10,387 bases of DNA from an uncultured Pseudomonadales bacterium. GTDB taxonomy: Bacteria; Pseudomonadota; Gammaproteobacteria; Pseudomonadales; Porticoccaceae. Positions 5,982-10,387 of this stretch are shown here, in pieces (positions within the stretch are counted from its first letter, which is position 1; every line of letters starts with the position of its first letter). Made by a program: the position numbers and the translations under genes. The stretch lies in contig CAJQJT010000301.1 in the NCBI GenBank assembly GCA_905478725.1, positions 1 through 10,387 on the forward strand, in the 5' to 3' direction. The notes beneath the pieces are model-generated. The model worked only from the letters and a program-made list of their open reading frames with translations. It did no database searches and was not told the DNA's origin.

Positions 5982-6833
5982 ATGCCTGCAGACAGCCTTC
6001 CGATCATTCGCGTCGCCTACGAATCGGGTGTCTTTAAGCCTCAGGCTGAGGCTCTTGCGGAAAAGCTATGCATGCCTGTTCAAGTTGATACCGAAGGTTA
6101 TGACTACCTTCTTGAGTTTACTGAACAGGGTTTGGTATTGCGTCCATCGCCGGATAAAGGCTATGGGTCAATCATCTGTGATTTTGCCGGTTCGGAGCAT
6201 AGTCATCGTAGACGCCATGGCGGGGGTAATGGTCAGGCGATTGCCAAGGCAGTTGGGGTCTCGGGAAAGTTTGCACCCCAGGTGTTAGATCTGACTGCAG
6301 GCCTTGGCGGCGACGGTTTTGTGCTGGCCTCTCTGGGCTGCAGGGTGTCCATGCTAGAGCGCAATCCGGTTGTCCACAGTCTGCTTGACGATGGTCTCAG
6401 GCGCGGCCTAGAGGCCGGGCAGGAGGAGTTTACACAGGGTGACGATGAGTTGGCTGCTATTATGGGTCGGCTTAGTCTGAATGAGGGTAGTGCTGCTAGC
6501 TATCTCAGTCAGCTGGTGGAGAGTTTAATCAAGGCTGAAGCAGACCCGCAAGCTGAAGTCTGGCGTCCAGATGTGGTCTATGTGGACCCGATGTTTCCCC
6601 TGCGTAAAAAATCCGCCAAGGTAAAAAAACAAATGCAGGCCTTTCATGCCATTGTTGGGAATGATCCGGATGCGGATCAGTTGCTTGCGGATGCCCTGAC
6701 AGTTGCACGTTATCGGGTAGTGGTAAAGCGTCCTGCTGGAGCGGGGTTCTTGGCCGAGAGCAAGCCGAATTATTCTCTTGAGGGAAAGTCTACGCGCTAC
6801 GATGTCTATGCGCTGAAAAAGCTTCCCATCTAA
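5982..6833 (+). CDS. rsmJ: 16S rRNA (guanine1516-N2)-methyltransferase RsmJ
   Basis: RsmJ methylates N2 of guanine 1516 in 16S rRNA using S-adenosylmethionine. The 283 residues are somewhat longer than the roughly 250 of E. coli RsmJ. An N-terminal domain ends in RRRHGGGNGQ (77-86), a hallmark of the family. SAM motif I is VLDLTAGLGGD (101-111), the acidic residue binding the ribose is Glu126 in MLERN, and the catalytic DPMFP motif is at 202-206 followed by RKKSAKVKKQM. The C-terminal VVKRPAGA and SKPNYSLEGKSTRYDVY blocks are conserved. Extra residues at about 142-195 (between motif I and DPMFP) account for some of the additional length. The start is supported by TAGGA (5969-5973) 8 bases before the ATG. 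It appears monocistronic, since the next gene is convergent. Confidence 0.95.
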   Translation: MPADSLPIIRVAYESGVFKPQAEALAEKLCMPVQVDTEGYDYLLEFTEQGLVLRPSPDKGYGSIICDFAGSEHSHRRRHGGGNGQAIAKAVGVSGKFAPQVLDLTAGLGGDGFVLASLGCRVSMLERNPVVHSLLDDGLRRGLEAGQEEFTQGDDELAAIMGRLSLNEGSAASYLSQLVESLIKAEADPQAEVWRPDVVYVDPMFPLRKKSAKVKKQMQAFHAIVGNDPDADQLLADALTVARYRVVVKRPAGAGFLAESKPNYSLEGKSTRYDVYALKKLPI

Positions 6834-6850
6834 AAGGCGGCAGCTGCCTT
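6834..6850. terminator. Small hairpin in the convergent rsmJ/transporter gap
   Basis: AAGGC (6834-6838) pairs with GCCTT (6846-6850); the interior also contains the palindrome GGCAGCTGCC (6839-6848). It occupies nearly the whole 21-bp gap between two convergent stop codons. There is no T-tract, so it is at best a weak bidirectional terminator. Confidence 0.3.
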
Positions 6851-6854
6851 AGTC

Positions 6855-7742
6855 TCAGCGTCGTTTCAGCACTATATAGTTGCCTAGTGCCACCAGTACA
6901 AATCCCCCTGCAGCCAGCAAAGTCCATTGGTAGTCCTCAAACAATGTCGACAGCACAATCGCTACAAAGGGAATAATCAGCGAGGTGTAGCCAGCACGAC
7001 TGGGACCTATATTGATCAATAGCTTTAGGTAGGCACCAAAAGCCAAAATAGTGCCAAATACCGACAGATAGATCAGAGATAGTGTGTACTCCAGGGTCGA
7101 ACCATAGGAGAACTCGGCACCGCTGACCAGAGCGATGAGGGTTAAAATTGCCGTACCGTAGAATATTGACCAGGCGTTAATCGCCCAAACCGAGATGCCG
7201 GTATTGCCATTTCGGGTTGCTACTATATTACCCAGAGAAGCAAAGACCACGGCTATAAATGCCAGCCCAAAACCCAGCAGGGCGTCGTTGGAGGTGGACT
7301 CTTCATCCGAGAGCAAGGCGAATTCGGGGTAGAACAGCATACAGATACCGCTCAGGCCAACCAAGCCGCCGACAACAGTCTGCAATGTCACTGGGTGCTT
7401 GAGAAAAATCCTACCATTGATGATGTTGAAAAAGACTAATAGTGAAAAAATCACCGCAACCAGACCACTGGGCAGATAGACCTCAGACCAATAGATAGTC
7501 CAGTAATTTAAACCAAACAGAAAGCAGCCCTGAGCCACCATAAAGCGGTGATCGCGCAGGCTGAGGACCAGAGGAATGTTTTTCAGTCGACACCAGATAA
7601 ACAGTAGGCCCGATGCCAGCGCCATGCGATAGATCACCGATACTAGGGGATCCACTTCGCCAAGCTGATAGGTTATTGCCAGCCAGGTTGAACCCCAGAT
7701 TAGTATGGTTGCGACATAGAGACCGCTATTGAGGGCGTTCAT
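6855..7742 (-). CDS. DMT-superfamily transporter, EamA family
   Basis: A 295-residue inner-membrane protein with about ten hydrophobic segments, arranged as the two five-helix EamA repeats (about residues 1-140 and 155-295), the usual size for this family. The N-terminus shows the family's IWGSTWLAI motif at 15-23, and the second repeat has NIGPSRAGYTSLIIPFVA (251-268), equivalent to the conserved stretch near the repeat end. A polar acidic linker (DEESTSND, 146-153) joins the halves. Family members export or import amino acids, metabolites or nucleotide sugars; the substrate cannot be deduced. It starts 22 bp after dapE with no clear Shine-Dalgarno sequence, so it is probably co-transcribed with and perhaps translationally dependent on dapE. 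A link to diaminopimelate or lysine export is possible but only suggested by position. Confidence 0.88.
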   Translation of the reverse strand: MNALNSGLYVATILIWGSTWLAITYQLGEVDPLVSVIYRMALASGLLFIWCRLKNIPLVLSLRDHRFMVAQGCFLFGLNYWTIYWSEVYLPSGLVAVIFSLLVFFNIINGRIFLKHPVTLQTVVGGLVGLSGICMLFYPEFALLSDEESTSNDALLGFGLAFIAVVFASLGNIVATRNGNTGISVWAINAWSIFYGTAILTLIALVSGAEFSYGSTLEYTLSLIYLSVFGTILAFGAYLKLLINIGPSRAGYTSLIIPFVAIVLSTLFEDYQWTLLAAGGFVLVALGNYIVLKRR

Positions 7743-7764
7743 GGCGCAGTCGCCGCGATCAGTG

Positions 7765-8946
7765 TCACGGCAGCAGCTTGCTTAAAATCGTCTGGTAGAT
7801 CTCGGTGAGAGAGTTGAGACCATCTATATTGGTGTTTTCATCGATCTTGTGAATACTTTCGTTCACTGGTCCCAGCTCGATTACCTGAACTCCCAGTGGC
7901 GCGATAAAGCGGCCATCAGAGGTGCCGCCGGCCGTGGAAAGCTTTGTCTCTAGGCCAGTGACCTCGGCAATACTCTCAACCGTGGCGCTGACCAATTCTC
8001 CGCTAGACGTTAAAAACGGATGGCCGCTGAGATGCCAGTTGGCTGAATACTTAACGTCATGTTGGTCGAGAATGCTCTCTGCTCGCTGAATGATTTGCTG
8101 CTCAGTCAACTCGGTTGAAAAGCGGAAATTAAAGATCACCTGCATTTCCCCTGGAATCACATTGGTCGCACCAGTACCGGCTTGAATGTTGGAAATCTGG
8201 AAACTGGTGGCGGGGAAAAACTCATTGCCCTGATCCCAGACTTCGCTAGCCAGTGCAGCCAGTGCTGGGGCGGCTCTATGAACTGGGTTATCCGCTAGCT
8301 GAGGGTAGGCCACATGGCCCTGCTGACCTTTGACAGTAAGTGTGCAACCCAATGAACCGCGGCGACCATTTTTAACTACATCGCCACATTTTGCGGTGCT
8401 CGAGGGCTCGCCAATCAGGCACCATTCTGGCAGCTCGTTGCGGTCTTTCAGCAGATGAATCACTTTAACGGTGCCATCTATGGCAATACCTTCTTCATCA
8501 CTGGTGATCAGGAAAGCGATACGGCCACTGTGGTTGGGGTTGATTGCAACAAAGCGCTCGCAGGCCACAACCATGGCGGCTAGAGAACCTTTCATATCCG
8601 CGGCGCCACGGCCGACTATATGACCATCAACAATCGTTGCATCAAAAGGCGCCTGCTGCCAATTTTGCTCTGGTCCTGTGGGAACTACGTCGGTATGTCC
8701 GGCAAAGCAGAGGGTTGGCCCTGATTCGCCGTGAACCGCCCAAAAATTATCCACATCGCCAAACCGAAGTCGCTCAATCTTAAAGCCGATGGCACTGAGC
8801 CGCTCAATCATGACTTCTTGACAACCACAGTCATCCGGGGTCACTGAGCGACGACGAATAAGCTCTTGGGTAAGCAGCACCGTTTCCGTTTGGTGAGAAG
8901 CGGGTAGTTGAGGTGCTGACTGTTCGGAAGTGATGGGTTGGGACAT
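7765..8946 (-). CDS. dapE: Succinyl-diaminopimelate desuccinylase DapE
   Basis: DapE hydrolyses N-succinyl-LL-2,6-diaminopimelate to diaminopimelate and succinate, for lysine and peptidoglycan synthesis. It is an M20-family di-zinc enzyme of the cytosol. All expected residues are present: His84 and Asp86 (AGHTDVV), bridging Asp117 ([10 protein letters not shown]), catalytic Glu151 with Glu152 (SDEE), Glu180 (GEPSS) and His366 (SIHKID). The [10 protein letters not shown] and [13 protein letters not shown] blocks are also conserved. At 393 residues it is about 17-18 longer than the usual 375; the extra is an N-terminal polar Ser/Gln/Pro tail before the first conserved helix. The ATG at 8946 has AAAAGG 8 bases upstream, so the tail seems real rather than a mis-chosen start. 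Confidence 0.97.
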   Translation of the reverse strand: MSQPITSEQSAPQLPASHQTETVLLTQELIRRRSVTPDDCGCQEVMIERLSAIGFKIERLRFGDVDNFWAVHGESGPTLCFAGHTDVVPTGPEQNWQQAPFDATIVDGHIVGRGAADMKGSLAAMVVACERFVAINPNHSGRIAFLITSDEEGIAIDGTVKVIHLLKDRNELPEWCLIGEPSSTAKCGDVVKNGRRGSLGCTLTVKGQQGHVAYPQLADNPVHRAAPALAALASEVWDQGNEFFPATSFQISNIQAGTGATNVIPGEMQVIFNFRFSTELTEQQIIQRAESILDQHDVKYSANWHLSGHPFLTSSGELVSATVESIAEVTGLETKLSTAGGTSDGRFIAPLGVQVIELGPVNESIHKIDENTNIDGLNSLTEIYQTILSKLLP

Positions 8947-8954
8947 AAGAGGGA

Positions 8955-8960
8955 CCTTTT
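8955..8960 (-). promoter_or_regulatory. Ribosome binding site supporting the long dapE start
   Basis: On the minus strand AAAAGG ends 8 bases before the ATG at 8946, supporting translation of the N-terminal tail. Confidence 0.55.
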
Positions 8961-9043
8961 ATTTAGACGCTCATTGTAAAGGTCAAATGCGCGCTTCGCT
9001 ATATCTGCAGGGCTGGATTCCGGTTAACATCGCGCTATTCATT

Positions 9044-9898
9044 ATGTATTACCCATTCCACGACCCTGCGAGCACCAGCTTGAGTAAAAATACGGTTGAT
9101 AGAAATTTCGACGACCTGAGCGAGAAGTTTGCCCGCAAGGTCTATGGCGGCCTCAAAGGGGATATTCGTCTCGCGGTTATCTGGCGGGACCTGCTGGCTG
9201 TGTTACCGCACCTTGAATCTCAAGCACCTCAGGCTGGGTTGCGGGTATTAGATATTGGCGGCGGGTTGGGGCAGTTGACAGTGGCGCTGGCCAAGCTTGG
9301 GCATCAGGTGGTCTACAACGATCTCTCTCAGCAGATGCTTGAGGCGGCACAAAAACTGGCGCAGGAAGCAGGAGTGCTTGATCAGATTATCTGGCACCAG
9401 CAACCATACCAAGCCCTTAAAAATGAAGGTCTAGGTCAGTTTGATCTGGTAATGAGTCATGCCTTGATCGAATGGCTTGCCAAGCCTGAGCTGTTGATTG
9501 CCGATCTAGAGAGCTACCTGAAACCCGACGGATTGCTATCGCTGACGTTTTACAACCAAAACGCACTGGTCTACCGCAATTTAATTCGTGGTAACTTTAA
9601 TGTATTACAGGGGGAGTTTTCCGCTCACCCAAAAAGTCTCACTCCTGGCGAGCCACTGCAACCTGACACTGTGCAGCAATGGGTTGATCAGGCTGAGTTG
9701 GCAACAGATTACAGTTCGGGTATTCGGGTCTTTCACGACTATGTCACGACTCAGCGGGGTGGCCATGAAGATGGGGCTGCGGTTATCGATATGGAGTTGC
9801 GTTACTCTCGGCAAGAGCCGTTCAAATGGCTCGGGCGATATATTCATTTCATTTGTTCTAAGACAACGTCTACAGATACGAAAAAGCCCTACCTCTAG
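9044..9898 (+). CDS. cmoM: tRNA 5-carboxymethoxyuridine methyltransferase CmoM (SmtA/YcbW family)
   Basis: CmoM uses S-adenosylmethionine to methylate 5-carboxymethoxyuridine at tRNA wobble position 34, forming mcmo5U. Residues are counted from the ATG at 9044 (284 residues; E. coli has about 261). The family signature DRNFDDLSEKFARKVYGG begins at residue 19. SAM motif I is VLDIGGGLGQ (68-77), the acidic residue after strand 2 is Asp93, and SHALIEWL (138-145), FYNQNAL (169-175), GIRVFHDY (226-233) and RYSRQEP plus LGRYIH near the end are all shared with CmoM. The start is uncertain: homologues begin only a few residues before DRNFDD. ATG 8987 (AAAGG four bases upstream) and TTG 9080 are in frame alternatives, and none has a convincing ribosome binding site. 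It diverges from dapE. The stop codon lies at the loop edge of a terminator hairpin. Confidence 0.92.
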   Translation: MYYPFHDPASTSLSKNTVDRNFDDLSEKFARKVYGGLKGDIRLAVIWRDLLAVLPHLESQAPQAGLRVLDIGGGLGQLTVALAKLGHQVVYNDLSQQMLEAAQKLAQEAGVLDQIIWHQQPYQALKNEGLGQFDLVMSHALIEWLAKPELLIADLESYLKPDGLLSLTFYNQNALVYRNLIRGNFNVLQGEFSAHPKSLTPGEPLQPDTVQQWVDQAELATDYSSGIRVFHDYVTTQRGGHEDGAAVIDMELRYSRQEPFKWLGRYIHFICSKTTSTDTKKPYL

Positions 9899-9917
9899 TT
9901 CGAGAGGTAGGGCTTTT
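9882..9917. terminator. Strong bidirectional intrinsic terminator overlapping the end of cmoM
   Basis: A perfect 15-bp inverted repeat: the left arm AAAAGCCCTACCTCT (9882-9896) and right arm AGAGGTAGGGCTTTT (9903-9917) surround a 6-base loop. The A4 and T4 ends make it work in both directions. The left arm encodes the last residues of CmoM (KKPYL), and the TAG stop runs into the loop. It can also end the PEP-CTERM gene arriving from the right on the minus strand. Confidence 0.9.
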
Positions 9918-9923
9918 GGCATA

Positions 9924-10021
9924 GCGACTTATTAAAAGCGACTTATTAAAAGCGACTTATTAAAAACTATTTTTTTACAGGCTATTTACTACAGGCCAAT
10001 CACTACAAGCTTTATGCCTTA
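9924..10021. repeat. 14-bp tandem repeat array C
   Basis: Three perfect copies of GCGACTTATTAAAA lie at 9924, 9938 and 9952. The same 14-bp register continues with diverged units ACTATTTTTTTACA (9966), GGCTATTTACTACA (9980), GGCCAATCACTACA (9994) and a weak one at 10008 that runs over the stop codon of the minus-strand gene. The array fills the whole gap between the cmoM terminator and the PEP-CTERM gene. Confidence 0.85.
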
Positions 10022-10387
10022 AGTGAACCGCGTCTGCGTGTCACTATACCAAAGAGTCCTAGAGCCATGGAGCCAAATAAAAACAATGCCCCGGGGATCG
10101 GTGTTGCAATCGGTGGTAGTACAGCAAAGAACTCACGGGTAGTGCCTCGGTCATTGGCTGTGTAAACCTCCATCGTGCTCGACCAGTCAAAGTTGCTCTG
10201 ACGGCTAGCTTTTCGATATAGGTTGTAGGCCTTGTTCTGGTCTTGGCGTCTAGCTAGATAAGGCGCTTGGTAATCCATGATGTACCAGATTACATAGTTC
10301 ACTAGGGCGTTGTGTTTTGCTGCTACAGCGCTGAGGCTTTCAGAGAGGTCTAAGGTGCTAAACAGGTATCCAGCTTGGGCGTATTTT
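10012..10387 (-). CDS. PEP-CTERM sorting-domain protein, C-terminal part (5' end outside window)
   Basis: The minus-strand frame stays open to the right edge, so the GTG at 10302 is not the true start; about 124 C-terminal residues are visible. The last 30 or so residues form a PEP-CTERM signal: a proline motif (TPIP), a hydrophobic helix (GALFLFGSMALGLFGIV) and a basic tail TRRRGSLKA. This is the glutamate-free proline variant, like the VPLP forms of some proteobacteria. Such proteins are exported, then cut by exosortase (EpsH/XrtA type) and delivered to the outer surface or exopolysaccharide matrix. The visible mature part has a short aromatic region (YVIWYIMDYQAPYL) and no recognised enzymatic domain. 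No exosortase is in the window. The stop overlaps repeat array C, and the 9882-9917 hairpin probably terminates transcription. Confidence 0.82.
   Translation of the reverse strand, partial: KYAQAGYLFSTLDLSESLSAVAAKHNALVNYVIWYIMDYQAPYLARRQDQNKAYNLYRKASRQSNFDWSSTMEVYTANDRGTTREFFAVLPPIATPIPGALFLFGSMALGLFGIVTRRRGSLKA

Noticed and set aside
8981..8986. TTGACC on the minus strand as a -35 box for dapE
   Set aside because: The -10 at 15-17 bp is poor, and transcription would begin at or after the dapE ribosome binding site.

Overview
The window looks like chromosomal housekeeping DNA from a gammaproteobacterium, probably a marine, aerobic relative of the Pseudomonas/Cellvibrio side of the class. 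The reasons are a FabV-type enoyl reductase, an LpxL-type lipid A acyltransferase, the dapA-bamC-MBL hydrolase order, DapE, RsmJ and CmoM with strong similarity to the gammaproteobacterial proteins, and a PEP-CTERM protein. The genus is an inference; no rRNA or other phylogenetic marker is present.

Layout, left to right. Bases 1-746 hold the C-terminal part of fabV (+), followed by a 14-bp tandem repeat array and an lpxL-like gene (866-1825, +). Then come dapA (1933-2811, +) and bamC (2858-3880, +), a probable operon. After a 137-bp gap with two competing hairpins comes a metallo-beta-lactamase-fold hydrolase (4018-4779, +). A 545-bp gene-free convergent gap (4780-5324) holds a second 14-bp array, an AT-rich stretch and a cluster of DnaA-box-like sites. 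A leucine-rich-repeat lipoprotein (5325-5813, -) diverges from rsmJ (5982-6833, +). A DMT/EamA transporter (6855-7742, -) lies 22 bp downstream of dapE (7765-8946, -). dapE diverges from cmoM (9044-9898, +), which ends inside a strong terminator hairpin. A third 14-bp array separates it from a PEP-CTERM protein gene (10012 to beyond the right edge, -).

Functionally the genes serve the cell envelope (FabV fatty acids, LpxL lipid A, BamC outer-membrane assembly, DapA and DapE for diaminopimelate/lysine and peptidoglycan) and RNA modification (RsmJ on 16S rRNA, CmoM on tRNA wobble uridine). No prophage, insertion sequence, CRISPR array, tRNA or rRNA was seen.

The unusual content is intergenic. 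Three of the gaps carry tandem arrays with a strict 14-bp period but different unit sequences, two of them starting at or overlapping a stop codon; weaker traces occur in two more gaps. The convergent gap also has an oriC-like or datA-like DnaA-box cluster. No convincing new multi-gene defence or biosynthetic system is visible.
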